Shown: in pieces, positions 1 through 6,700 of the stretch | Position numbering within the stretch: the first letter of the stretch is position 1 | Layout: each line of letters begins with the position of its first letter | NCBI GenBank assembly: GCA_030453435.1 | Contig: JAKDKI010000024.1 | Location: 1 to 14,358 of the forward strand | DNA from: Kocuria sp. | GTDB lineage: Bacteria > Actinomycetota > Actinomycetes > Actinomycetales > Micrococcaceae | Direction: 5' to 3' | Length of the DNA stretch: 14,358 nucleotides | Position numbers and translations under genes: made by a program | Notes under the pieces: model-generated | What the model was told of the DNA's origin: nothing | Databases searched by the model: none | The model's input: the letters and a program-made list of their open reading frames with translations, nothing else

Positions 1-652
1 CGGCCTCGTACAGCGGCAGCAAGCGCTCGACCACGCGGTCCGCGGTGCGGTCGAAACCCCAGTGGGACAGCTGCGGCACCACGGAGGACACCTTCAACGA
101 GACGTAGTCCACGTCCGGGCGGTGCAGAAGTTCCTTGGCGTCATTGAGGTGCTTCTTGGCCTCGTGCTCGCCGAGCACCTCCTCGCCCAAGAGGTTGATG
201 TTGAGGCGGTGGCCCTTTTCCTTCATGGCCTTCACGGACTTGCCGAAGGGCCCCGGACGGGCATCCACCACCATGTGGCCCACCATCTGACGGAGGCGGG
301 TACGCGCTGCCGGAACCACGATGGACGAGAGCTTGTCCGAGAGCGCGGTACCGGCCTTGATCTGGGCACGGTCCACAGCGGACATGGATTCCGGGGTCAG
401 CTTGGCAATGTCCTGCAGCGCCTTGGCCGCAGCCTTGGTGTCTTCCGTGCGGATCACACGGTCCACGAAGCCAACGGTGAACTCCAAACCGTGCGGATCC
501 TGGAGCACGGTGGAGAGGCGATCTTCAGCAGGGTTCTTCTGAGAACTACGCTTTTTGTTGTCCTTGGCGCGACCCAACCACTGGCGCACCAGGTCCACGG
601 ACTCGTCTGCGAGTTCGCGGGGATCGATCATTGCGGTATTGATGCTGTTCAA
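1..652 (-). CDS. putA: Bifunctional proline dehydrogenase / P5C dehydrogenase, N-terminal part (runs off left edge)
   Basis: PutA oxidises proline to P5C with FAD, then glutamate semialdehyde to glutamate with NAD. Only about the first 217 codons are in the window, translated here by hand from the minus strand. The visible part has an N-terminal helical region beginning near IDPRELADESVDLVRQWL. The start of the proline dehydrogenase barrel follows, with signatures RLNINLLGEEVLGEHEA and DYVSLKVSSV, as in actinobacterial PutA. I chose the TTG start at 652 because a perfect GGAGG (660-664) sits 7 bases upstream; the first ATG, at 631, has no well-placed ribosome site. No regulator gene is adjacent. 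The leader carries an unusual nested inverted-repeat structure listed separately. The alternative, a monofunctional proline dehydrogenase, cannot be excluded because the C-terminus is missing, but the long N-terminal domain favours the bifunctional form. Confidence 0.88.
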   Translation of the reverse strand, partial: MNSINTAMIDPRELADESVDLVRQWLGRAKDNKKRSSQKNPAEDRLSTVLQDPHGLEFTVGFVDRVIRTEDTKAAAKALQDIAKLTPESMSAVDRAQIKAGTALSDKLSSIVVPAARTRLRQMVGHMVVDARPGPFGKSVKAMKEKGHRLNINLLGEEVLGEHEAKKHLNDAKELLHRPDVDYVSLKVSSVVPQLSHWGFDRTADRVVERLLPLYEA

Positions 653-659
653 GGCAGCG

Positions 660-664
660 CCTCC
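660..664 (-). promoter_or_regulatory. Ribosome binding site deciding the putA TTG start
   Basis: On the minus strand GGAGG lies 7 bases before TTG at 652-650. The next in-frame ATG (631-629) is 28 bases from this site, too far to use it. This is why the TTG start is preferred. Confidence 0.6.
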
Positions 665-672
665 ATGATCTT

Positions 673-728
673 GGCCCGGCTGAGATGCCGAGGCATTCCC
701 TCGGCCACCAGCCGAGGTGATCCGGGCC
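673..728 (-). promoter_or_regulatory. Nested inverted-repeat element in the putA leader (candidate cis-regulatory RNA or operator)
   Basis: Read as minus-strand RNA the order is GGCCCGG (728-722), CCTCGGC (717-711), five-base loop, GCCGAGG (705-699), five-base loop, CCTCGGC (693-687), then CCGGGCC (679-673). The outer arms pair perfectly over 7 bp. The middle arm can pair perfectly with either inner neighbour, so two mutually exclusive hairpins sit inside a closing stem. The element ends 8 bases before the putA ribosome site, where structure could affect translation. It could equally be a DNA operator with three alternating half-sites 12 bp apart. The arms are seen directly; the function is inference. 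Confidence 0.4.
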
Positions 729-839
729 CTGCATGGCTGGTCTATCAACGCTATCGTGTTCAGCACCCTGATGAGTAGTCGAGATCACAGGATGACAAAA
801 AGTAACATTTTAGGTGCCTTCAGCGATCGCTTTTCAGCC

Positions 840-867
840 GCCGACGCCGCCGCTCACGCCGCCCAGC
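840..867. repeat. 28-bp exact direct repeat, copy 1 (intergenic)
   Basis: All 28 bases are identical to 1240-1267 in the same orientation, exactly 400 bp apart. It begins GCCGACGCC and ends GCCGCCCAGC. This copy is in non-coding DNA; the other spans the azlD stop codon. Weak similarity continues for a few bases on both sides (GTGCCT and CAG upstream), suggesting a decayed duplication of the azlD 3' end rather than a mobile-element end. Confidence 0.75.
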
Positions 868-1147
868 GGTTCTGACCGCCACCTGGGCCGAAGCTCAGGG
901 GAGGAAAATGCAGCTCCGCAATCTGGCGGGAGGCAAGTGCATAGATTCCGGCGATTCCGTGCGGTTCCCTCCCCTCAGACTGCACCCGCCAGTTTCCTCA
1001 CATCACACTCCCGCAGCCCCTCCAACATGCACCTGCCAAGCGAACCTCTCACCCGAGGAACCGGCAGCAGCCCCACGGACCCTGCAGAAAATGGGCTGAT
1101 CGGGAGATTTGAGGCGCGTTTGCGCCAGCGCTCATTTCTGAGCCGCA

Positions 1148-1182
1148 CCCAAGCCACGGATCGCCCCCCGCAGTGGCTTGGG
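1148..1182. terminator. Perfect 10-bp inverted repeat, possible terminator after azlD
   Basis: CCCAAGCCAC (1148-1157) and GTGGCTTGGG (1173-1182) are perfectly complementary around a 15-base loop. No T run follows on either strand, so this would be a U-less actinobacterial-type terminator or an operator. It lies about 70 bases past the azlD stop. Confidence 0.4.
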
Positions 1183-1208
1183 AATGCCTGGGCTCTAGGT
1201 ACTGGTCT

Positions 1209-1238
1209 ATGAGTGCCTCAGATTTCCACGGCACTCAT
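1209..1238 (-). terminator. Hairpin just after azlD
   Basis: ATGAGTGCC (1209-1217) and GGCACTCAT (1230-1238) form a perfect 9-bp stem with a 12-base loop, 15 bases past the azlD stop. There is no U tract. It is the more likely end of the GH15-azlC-azlD transcript because of its position. Confidence 0.45.
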
Positions 1239-1239
1239 T

Positions 1240-1267
1240 GCCGACGCCGCCGCTCACGCCGCCCAGC
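1240..1267. repeat. 28-bp exact direct repeat, copy 2 (azlD 3' end)
   Basis: This is identical to 840-867. It covers the last four codons and the stop of azlD (minus strand) plus 14 bases beyond. Site-specific insertions often recreate the 3' end of a gene, but the 372 bases between the two copies hold no integrase. Confidence 0.75.
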
Positions 1268-1568
1268 CTGCCCACCGCAACAGTGCGGCGGCCAGGGCTC
1301 CGAGGATCACCACCGCAAGGAACGGAGCGCGTAACCACAGCGCGATACCCGCCACGATCAACGCACCCACGCGGGCGTCGAGGACCAACTCCGTACCGCT
1401 GGCAAAGGTGTTCATGACCACCAGGGATGCCAGCAGACCTGCGGTGACCAGACCGGCCAGGCGTGGGACGAGCGGGTGGTCCAGAACGGCGTCTGGAATC
1501 AGGTACCCCACAAGCTTGGTGACGTAGGCGATGGCGGCGGCGGTGAGCACCCAGAACCACATGTTCAT
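1254..1568 (-). CDS. azlD: AzlD-type branched-chain amino acid transport subunit
   Basis: This small inner-membrane partner of AzlC has 104 residues, normal for the family. Three or four hydrophobic segments cover almost the whole protein, starting MNMWFWVLTAAAIAYVTKLV and ending in LAAALLRWAGWAA. AzlCD pairs export branched-chain amino acids and related compounds. The start is the ATG at 1568, whose first bases overlap the azlC stop as ATGA, indicating translational coupling. A longer frame extends upstream to 1784 but is only azlC read in the wrong frame. The stop codon lies inside one copy of a 28-bp direct repeat. Identification rests on composition, size and pairing with azlC. Confidence 0.85.
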   Translation of the reverse strand: MNMWFWVLTAAAIAYVTKLVGYLIPDAVLDHPLVPRLAGLVTAGLLASLVVMNTFASGTELVLDARVGALIVAGIALWLRAPFLAVVILGALAAALLRWAGWAA

Positions 1569-2293
1569 GAGTGTGCTCGCTTCCGGGTGGCACGCGCACC
1601 GATCAGGCCCCAGGCCAGGGCGACGATTGCGGCAACCAGCACCGGAATGCCCGAGGGGAGCAGCGGGATGCAGAGGGCCGTAACCACGCCGCAGAGCACC
1701 GCAACGGCCAGTGGTTCGCGTTCGCGCAATCGCGGCCAGAGCAGGCCCAGGAAGGCGGCCACTGCGGCGCCGTCGAGCCCCCACTGACCCGGGTCTCCGG
1801 CCGCATCACCCAGCAATGCGCCGACCGCAGTGAAGAGATTCCACAACAGGAAGACACTCACACCGGCCACCCAGAATCCACGTTTGCGTTCCAGGAACGT
1901 GGGTTGTGCGGAGGCCGCAGCATTGGATTCGTCGATGGTGACCTGGGCCGCGACCAGCTTGCGCCAAGACTGCGGCCGCAACAGCGCGTTCATGGTCATG
2001 CCGTACACGGTGTTACGCACGCCCAACAGCGAGGCCGCGCCCAATGCTGCGGCCCCCCCGCCGCCACCGGAGAGCACACCGATGAACGCGAATTGCGAAC
2101 CGCCGGTGAACATCAGCGCGGACAACGCCTGCGTCTGCCAGAAGGTGAGGCCGGCCGCGATTGAGAGTGCGCCGAAGGAGATGCCGTACAACCCCGTGGC
2201 GATGCCCAGGGACAACCCCACGCGCACCGCGGGCGAGGACCGCCACGGGATGACCTGCTCAGAACCTGCAGGTACTGCCGATGAACCACTCAC
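1565..2293 (-). CDS. azlC: AzlC-type branched-chain amino acid exporter, large subunit
   Basis: This is a 242-residue multi-span membrane protein of the AzlC family, which with AzlD forms an exporter for branched-chain amino acids. Family features visible are GISFGALSIAAGLTFWQTQA (about residues 37-56), the following ALMFTGGSQFAFIGVL (59-74), RNTVYGM (93-99), and QVTIDESNA (117-125). Further hydrophobic segments lie near residues 141-161, 175-187, 195-215 and 217-232. The start is a GTG at 2293 overlapping the stop of the upstream GH15 gene (GTGA), with GGAGA about 11 bases before it. The stop overlaps the azlD start. There is no adjacent Lrp-type regulator, and the association with a carbohydrate-active enzyme gene is unusual. 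Confidence 0.9.
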   Translation of the reverse strand: MSGSSAVPAGSEQVIPWRSSPAVRVGLSLGIATGLYGISFGALSIAAGLTFWQTQALSALMFTGGSQFAFIGVLSGGGGGAAALGAASLLGVRNTVYGMTMNALLRPQSWRKLVAAQVTIDESNAAASAQPTFLERKRGFWVAGVSVFLLWNLFTAVGALLGDAAGDPGQWGLDGAAVAAFLGLLWPRLREREPLAVAVLCGVVTALCIPLLPSGIPVLVAAIVALAWGLIGARATRKRAHS

Positions 2294-4290
2294 GACTGCG
2301 CGGCTCTCCTGCCCTGTACGACCTCCAGAGTATCGAGCACGCGGATCAGATTCAGGTGCGACTCGGACTGCGGGAAATTACCCGTGGCCCGGCGTTCGGA
2401 CGTGGAATACGTGGTGGACAGCAATCCCAACTCATTGGCGGTTCCGAGCACGGTGTCCAGGAGCTTCACGGCCTCCTCCACGCGTTCACAGCGGGCCAGT
2501 TGGTCCACGAGCTGCAGCGTTGCCGAGACGGACGGCGCGGCCTGTCCCGCGAAACCGTCCTGGCCGATCGAGGATGCGAACGCCTCGACATCGTCCAGGT
2601 CCGTGAGCTCCGGCAGGTTGCGGTAGCGGTGCAGCAGGCCGGAACGGTCCGTGAGTTCCTTCTGGATCCGGGCCACCGTGCCCAGCATGCGCTCGTCGTC
2701 ATACGCGACGAAACCAACCTTGGGCAGCTGCAACAGCGAGGCGTCCACGGCGGTGGAGCCGTAGTACTGCACGAACGAGCCGGCCTCCGGGTCATAGCCG
2801 TTGGTCCAGATCTCGTGCGCCAATTGGTCGCGGTGTTCCTCCCAGGTCTCCACATCACCGGGAAGGCCGTGGATGCGTACCGCGTCCACGCCGGCCTGCA
2901 GCGCGGCCCACATCATCACGCGCGTGTAGGTGTAATGCTGCGGCTCGCCGCGCATCTCCCACACACCCTGGTCCTTGTCCTCGTAGTTGGCCACCACCGC
3001 GCGCAACAGGCCCTGCTGCAACGGCCAGGACAGGTGATCCTCCTGGACCCCGCGGCGTCGTAGCCGCTCGAAGACCACCAGAACGTGACCGGCCACGTCC
3101 GCCTGATACTGCGAACCGGCGGTGTTGCCCTCGCGCACCGGTCGGGCGCGTTCGTAGCCGGGCAGGTCAACGAGCCGCTCACGGCCCACCACGGAACCGT
3201 CCAGCCCGTAGACATTAGATGGGTGGTCCACGTCCCCGGCGACGGCGCGCAGCAACCAGTTACGCAGTTGCGCAGCCTCGCGATCGTGACCGTGGTCGAG
3301 CATGACCTCCAACGCGAGCGCGGCGTCACGGGGCCACGACAAGCGGTGATCCCATGTTCGGTCCCCGCCCAGCACCTCGGGCAGCGAGGTGGTGTCCGAG
3401 GCGATGAGCCCGCCGGTGGCCTGGTGCATCAGGCCACGCACGACCAGCAGGCTGCGGCGGATGATGTCCTCGCGAGCGTCCTGGGTGACAGTCAGTTCGG
3501 CGGCTCGTTCGGCCTCCGTGGGCGCGCGCTTGACCTGCGCGTGCTCAGCCAGCTTGGTCTCACTCGCGGCGGGGTCGTAGAGGCCGGACCATTCCTGCCA
3601 CTGGCTCAGGGTGGACGTCAGCGTCTCATTGACGTCCATGGCTTCCGGAGGCGTGCTGTGGGATGGGAACCACGTGAGCGAGAAGTCTTTGGTCTGCCCG
3701 GCGGCCACGGTGAAAGTGCCCGTATGCCGGCGCTTGCTACGGTCCTCGTCCGCTTCGGGTAGCGGTTCACCGCGGAAAACGACGGCGTCCGGCCCGGCCA
3801 TGCCCACCAGCACACCTTCCGTGTGCTCACCGGATTCGTCGCTTTCCTCCACGTCGAAACGGCTCAACCACGGCACCGACGCACCGAAGTTGAAGCGCAG
3901 TCGCACGTCCTGGAAGATCTCGACCTCACCGGTCAGGCCTTCCACGCGACGGATCAGCGCGGTGCGCGACAAGAGCGGCATGAAATCCGTGACACGCACG
4001 GTGCCGGTCTCCGTGGTCCACACCGTGTGCAGCACAAAGGTGTTCTCCGCGTAGAAGCGCTCCACATCCGTGACGCCCTGGCGGTCCAGGTCCACCTCGC
4101 CGTCCTCGTCCACCGCGCACGACGGCGCCAGTAGCCAGCGGCCGTTGTCCGGGGTGCCCAGCAGGGAAGCGAACATCGCCGGGGAATCAAAACGGGGTGC
4201 ACACCACCAGTCAACGGAGCCCGTGCGGGACACCAACGGGCCGCTGCGCATGTTGGACAGCAGTGCGTAATCCTCGATCCATGAAGCCAT
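2290..4290 (-). CDS. Glycoside hydrolase family 15 (glucoamylase/trehalase-like) protein
   Basis: This 666-residue cytoplasmic protein has the usual length for bacterial GH15 glucoamylase/alpha,alpha-trehalase-like enzymes. The N-terminal beta-sandwich region (about 1-240) begins with the family-typical IEDYALLSN and GSVDWWCAPRFDSPAMF. The catalytic (alpha/alpha) barrel follows: TWDHRLSWPRDAAL (312-325), GVWEMRG with the presumed general acid E445 (442-448), and GNFPQSESHLNLI (637-649). Two deviations stand out. The usual WDYRYCWLRDA is changed, and the usual EE pair about 11 residues before GNFPQ, which supplies the general base, is TT (626-627). It may therefore be catalytically altered. 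It is translationally coupled to azlC. The ATG at 4290 was chosen from the conserved N-terminus; no good ribosome site is visible. Substrate (trehalose, maltodextrin or other) is unknown. Confidence 0.88.
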   Translation of the reverse strand: MASWIEDYALLSNMRSGPLVSRTGSVDWWCAPRFDSPAMFASLLGTPDNGRWLLAPSCAVDEDGEVDLDRQGVTDVERFYAENTFVLHTVWTTETGTVRVTDFMPLLSRTALIRRVEGLTGEVEIFQDVRLRFNFGASVPWLSRFDVEESDESGEHTEGVLVGMAGPDAVVFRGEPLPEADEDRSKRRHTGTFTVAAGQTKDFSLTWFPSHSTPPEAMDVNETLTSTLSQWQEWSGLYDPAASETKLAEHAQVKRAPTEAERAAELTVTQDAREDIIRRSLLVVRGLMHQATGGLIASDTTSLPEVLGGDRTWDHRLSWPRDAALALEVMLDHGHDREAAQLRNWLLRAVAGDVDHPSNVYGLDGSVVGRERLVDLPGYERARPVREGNTAGSQYQADVAGHVLVVFERLRRRGVQEDHLSWPLQQGLLRAVVANYEDKDQGVWEMRGEPQHYTYTRVMMWAALQAGVDAVRIHGLPGDVETWEEHRDQLAHEIWTNGYDPEAGSFVQYYGSTAVDASLLQLPKVGFVAYDDERMLGTVARIQKELTDRSGLLHRYRNLPELTDLDDVEAFASSIGQDGFAGQAAPSVSATLQLVDQLARCERVEEAVKLLDTVLGTANELGLLSTTYSTSERRATGNFPQSESHLNLIRVLDTLEVVQGRRAAQS

Positions 4291-4327
4291 GGGTCCAGAA
4301 TTTCATACTCCCGGGGTGGACTCACTC

Positions 4328-4400
4328 GGTCACAGAGATCTGGTGACCCCATTCACTTTGGTGGACGTCCACGCAGTTTGGGTAACAGGTGTTCAACACC
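4328..4400. promoter_or_regulatory. Three dyads in the GH15/cholesterol-oxidase divergent region
   Basis: Three symmetric elements lie within 73 bases between divergent genes. They are GGTCAC (4328-4333) with GTGACC (4343-4348), a perfect 12-bp palindrome GTGGACGTCCAC (4361-4372), and GGTGTT-C-AACACC (4388-4400). They are candidate operators for either or both genes. None matches a known operator closely enough for me to name the regulator. Confidence 0.4.
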
Positions 4401-4519
4401 ATTTGCGCAGGTCGGGAAGTTTGCAACCGCACACTCTCATGGTCTGCCATACAACCCGGGCGTAACTGGGGACAACGCGATGATTGTCCGCGAAATCTAC
4501 CCCTTGGTACCCATGACAC

Positions 4520-6195
4520 ATGGGGATATCACGACGGGGACTTTTTAGGGCGGGAACAGCGGCGGCCGGAGGCGCGGTGCTGGTGGGCTACCAATCGGCG
4601 GCCCACGCCGCGGATGCGCCGCCGAGCCTGCCGCAGGGCATTCGCCCTTATCGGGAGCTGTACAAGAACTGGGACGGCGCCATTGTGGCCGCCGAGCTCT
4701 GGTCCTACGACGTACGCAATGCCCAGGAGGTCGTGACCCTCGCCAACTGGGCCCACGCGAACGGATGGACCATTCGCGCGCGAGGCTATCGCCACGGTTG
4801 GTCACCGCTCACGGTCGCGGAAGGCACCCCCGCAACAGCCAAGGTCTTACTGCTCAACACCACCAAACACATGGATTCCTGCTACATGCACGGCACAACG
4901 GTGGTTGCTCAGGCGGGAATTTCCATGAACTCCCTGGTGCGCCACATCGCCGACCGGAAGCACGGGTTCACTAACATGCCGGCTCCCGGTGACGTGACCG
5001 TTGCAGGCGTCCTTGCCGTCAACGGTCACGGCACCGCCCTGCCGGCCAGGGGCGAGAAGCGCCAGCAGTGTGCCACGTACGGTTCCCTGTCCAACACGGT
5101 GCACGCCCTGACCGCCGTGGTGTGGGACGAGGCCTCCGGCAAATACACCCTCAAGACTTTCCAGCGCACCGACCCGGAGATCGGCCCGTTCCTCACCTCG
5201 ATGGGCCGGGCTTTCCTGACCGAAGTGCAGCTTCAGACCAACCCCATGGAGCATTACCGCTGCCGCACATGGACGCACATCTCCGTCAGGGATTTGTTCG
5301 CGGCACCCGAGAAAGCCGGGTACTGGTCGCTGTCCTCGATGATCGACCGCGTAGGTCGCGTGGGATTGATCTGGTACACGTTCACCGACAAGCCATGGAT
5401 CCAGCAGTGGGAAGTGGCGCGGCGTAGACCCCTTGTCAGCCGGCCCACCATCACGCCGTACAACTTCCCGTTCGCGGACCGCCTGCCCTCTCCCGTTCCA
5501 GAGCTGCTGGGCCAGGTGGTGGCCGGCAATCAACACATCGCCCCGGCCTTCGGCAAGGCCGTCTATGCGACCACCGCCACGAGCCTCACCACCACCCTCG
5601 CCCGAGACATGTGGGCCCGGCCCACCACTTCCAGCACTTCGTGAAACCCACCACACTGCGTGTATCCGCCGGATCCCACGTTCTCCTTACCAGCAGAGAT
5701 CAATTGCAGCGCGTGGTGCACGAGTTCACGGAATTCTTCTCGGCCAAGCTCAAGGAGTACCAGGACCGCGGGGAATTCCCCATCAACTCGTGCATGGAAT
5801 TGCGCATCACGGGCATCGACGACCCGGGCGAAGTGGACATGGAAGGCGCCGTGACGCCGTCGTTGTCCGGAATCGCGCCGGTACCCGGGCGCCCCGAACT
5901 GGACACCGCCGTGTGGCTGGACGTGCTCACACTGCCCGGCACGCCCGGCCAGGAGAAGTTCTTCCAGGAACTCGAACACTTCATCGGCCTGGAACTGACC
6001 CGCTACGGCGTGGCCCGCCCCGAATGGGCCAAACGCTTTGCGCACACCGAGCGCGGCGCCTGGACGGACGAGTACCAGCTCAAGGAGCTCATCCCCTCGC
6101 TCGTGCCCGGCTGGGATCACGCCAGGGCCACGTTCCACAAGTATGACCCGCACCGGATTTTCACGGCGCCCCTGCACGACGCGATGGGGATCTAG
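4520..6195 (+). pseudogene. Tat-exported class II (FAD) cholesterol oxidase, frameshifted
   Basis: Secreted flavoprotein of the vanillyl-alcohol-oxidase fold, resembling Brevibacterium sterolicum cholesterol oxidase BCO2, which oxidises and isomerises cholesterol to cholest-4-en-3-one. The N-terminus has a twin-arginine motif SRRGLFR (4-10), a hydrophobic stretch and an AHA/AD cleavage site after residue 30. The FAD domain shows RARGYRHGWSPLTV, where H92 matches the covalent-FAD histidine, then NMPAPGDVTVAGVLAVNGHG and YGSLSNTVHALTAVVW. The first frame (4520-5644) ends soon after ARDMW. The rest, from about GPAHHFQHFVKPTTLRV, is in another frame (5611-6195) and holds MELRITG, matching the BCO2 active-site Glu/Arg pair, and YDPHRIFT. 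One missing G in the run at 5611-5614 explains the break; restoring it gives about 558 residues. An in-frame TGA just upstream fixes the ATG at 4520, although no ribosome site is clear. Sequencing error is the main alternative to a true pseudogene. Confidence 0.82.
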
Positions 6196-6209
6196 CCGCC
6201 ACAAACCTC

Positions 6210-6239
6210 CGCGGGTGTTCGGCCCGCGAGGACACCCGC
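6210..6239 (+). promoter_or_regulatory. Alternative hairpins before the small secreted protein gene
   Basis: CGCGGG (6210-6215) can pair with CCCGCG (6223-6228). The overlapping GCGGGTGT (6211-6218) can instead pair with ACACCCGC (6232-6239). Both stems are perfect and mutually exclusive. There is no T run, so this could be a weak terminator of the oxidase gene, an mRNA-stability element, or GC-rich chance. Confidence 0.3.
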
Positions 6240-6263
6240 ACCAACTCGACACAGGAGACAGAC

Positions 6264-6614
6264 ATGAAGAAGCACGTGACCACGGTTGCCGCAGCCACCA
6301 CCCTGGCCGCCATTTCTTTCGCGGGCATGCCCGCAGCCAACGCCGCCACCGCGCCCGTGGTGCAGTCCAACGTCAGCTACTCGGTTCCCACCTCACCCAA
6401 CCACGACCCGTCCCTGGCTGTGATTCCGTTCTGCAAGCCGTGGCTGCTGCCCTCTTGGCTGGCCGGCAACTTCGGTGATCACGGCAACGACATTTCCGCA
6501 GCGTTCCGTTCCGGCAACATCGGCGGCCTGTTCCGTGCCATCCCGCAGTACGCCTTCAACGACGCCGCTTTCCACCTTCCCGCGACCTTCCGCACCTTTG
6601 GTGGTTGCTTCTAA
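6264..6614 (+). CDS. Small secreted protein of unknown function
   Basis: This 116-residue protein starts at an ATG with a good ribosome site (AGGAGA, about 5 bases before). It has a clear Sec signal peptide: positive MKKH, a hydrophobic run to about residue 20, and ANA/A cleavage after residue 27. The mature part is about 89 residues with only two cysteines (57 and 115), which could form one disulfide. It is rich in aromatic residues, with PFCKPWLLPSWLAGNFGDHG and a C-terminal FRTFGGCF. I recognise no domain. It follows the cholesterol oxidase by 68 bases and precedes a strong terminator, so the two are probably co-transcribed and both exported. A role linked to the oxidase is inference only. 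Confidence 0.75.
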   Translation: MKKHVTTVAAATTLAAISFAGMPAANAATAPVVQSNVSYSVPTSPNHDPSLAVIPFCKPWLLPSWLAGNFGDHGNDISAAFRSGNIGGLFRAIPQYAFNDAAFHLPATFRTFGGCF

Positions 6615-6660
6615 CTGATGCGGACAGGGTTGCCCTAACAGCCCTGGAAGCACTTCTCGG

Positions 6661-6695
6661 AGCCCGTCCCGGATGTCCACGGGGCGGGCTCTTTT
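6661..6695 (+). terminator. Rho-independent terminator after the secreted protein gene
   Basis: AGCCCGTCCC (6661-6670) pairs with GGGGCGGGCT (6681-6690), 10 bp including one G-U pair, around a 10-base loop. CTTTT follows. It separates the upstream transcript from the copper operon. Confidence 0.85.
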
Positions 6696-6700
6696 ACGCC

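Larger units (their letters stand above)
729..1208. other. Gene-poor gap between azlD and putA
   Basis: I see no convincing gene here. Open frames on both strands lack ribosome sites and recognisable proteins, and have the arginine/proline-rich composition of GC-rich noise. The gap holds an AT-rich island around 790-813 that may contain the putA promoter (a TTGTCA-like hexamer on the minus strand, with no good -10). It also holds a 10-bp palindrome AGCGATCGCT at 822-831, one copy of a 28-bp repeat (840-867), and hairpins at 1113-1126 and 1148-1182. Confidence 0.5.

Noticed and set aside
62..778. 238-residue plus-strand frame over the putA start
   Set aside because: It is antisense to clear PutA sequence; the extension past 652 is non-coding leader.
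814..1212. 132-residue plus-strand frame in the azlD-putA gap
   Set aside because: Pro/Arg/Ser-rich with no ribosome site and no family features; it runs through the repeat and hairpins.
840..1267. The 28-bp repeat as an IS target-site duplication
   Set aside because: It is far too long for usual target duplications, and the 372 bases between show no transposase and no inverted repeats at the ends.
2281..3063. 260-residue plus-strand frame opposite the GH15 gene (and others like it at 3085-3762)
   Set aside because: Antisense shadows of a strongly supported gene, with biased His/Gln/Val composition and no recognisable domain.
4381..4400. KstR-type cholesterol-regulon operator before the oxidase
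   Set aside because: AACAGGTG differs from the AACnnGTT core and the flanking bases do not fit; there is not enough evidence to name the regulator.
4513..4519. ATG at 4513 as cholesterol oxidase start
   Set aside because: It is out of frame with the twin-arginine signal; an in-frame TGA just before 4520 leaves that ATG as the only start.
5606..5644. Programmed ribosomal frameshifting in the cholesterol oxidase gene
   Set aside because: There is no slippery heptamer, stimulatory structure or known family precedent; a lost G in a short G run is simpler.
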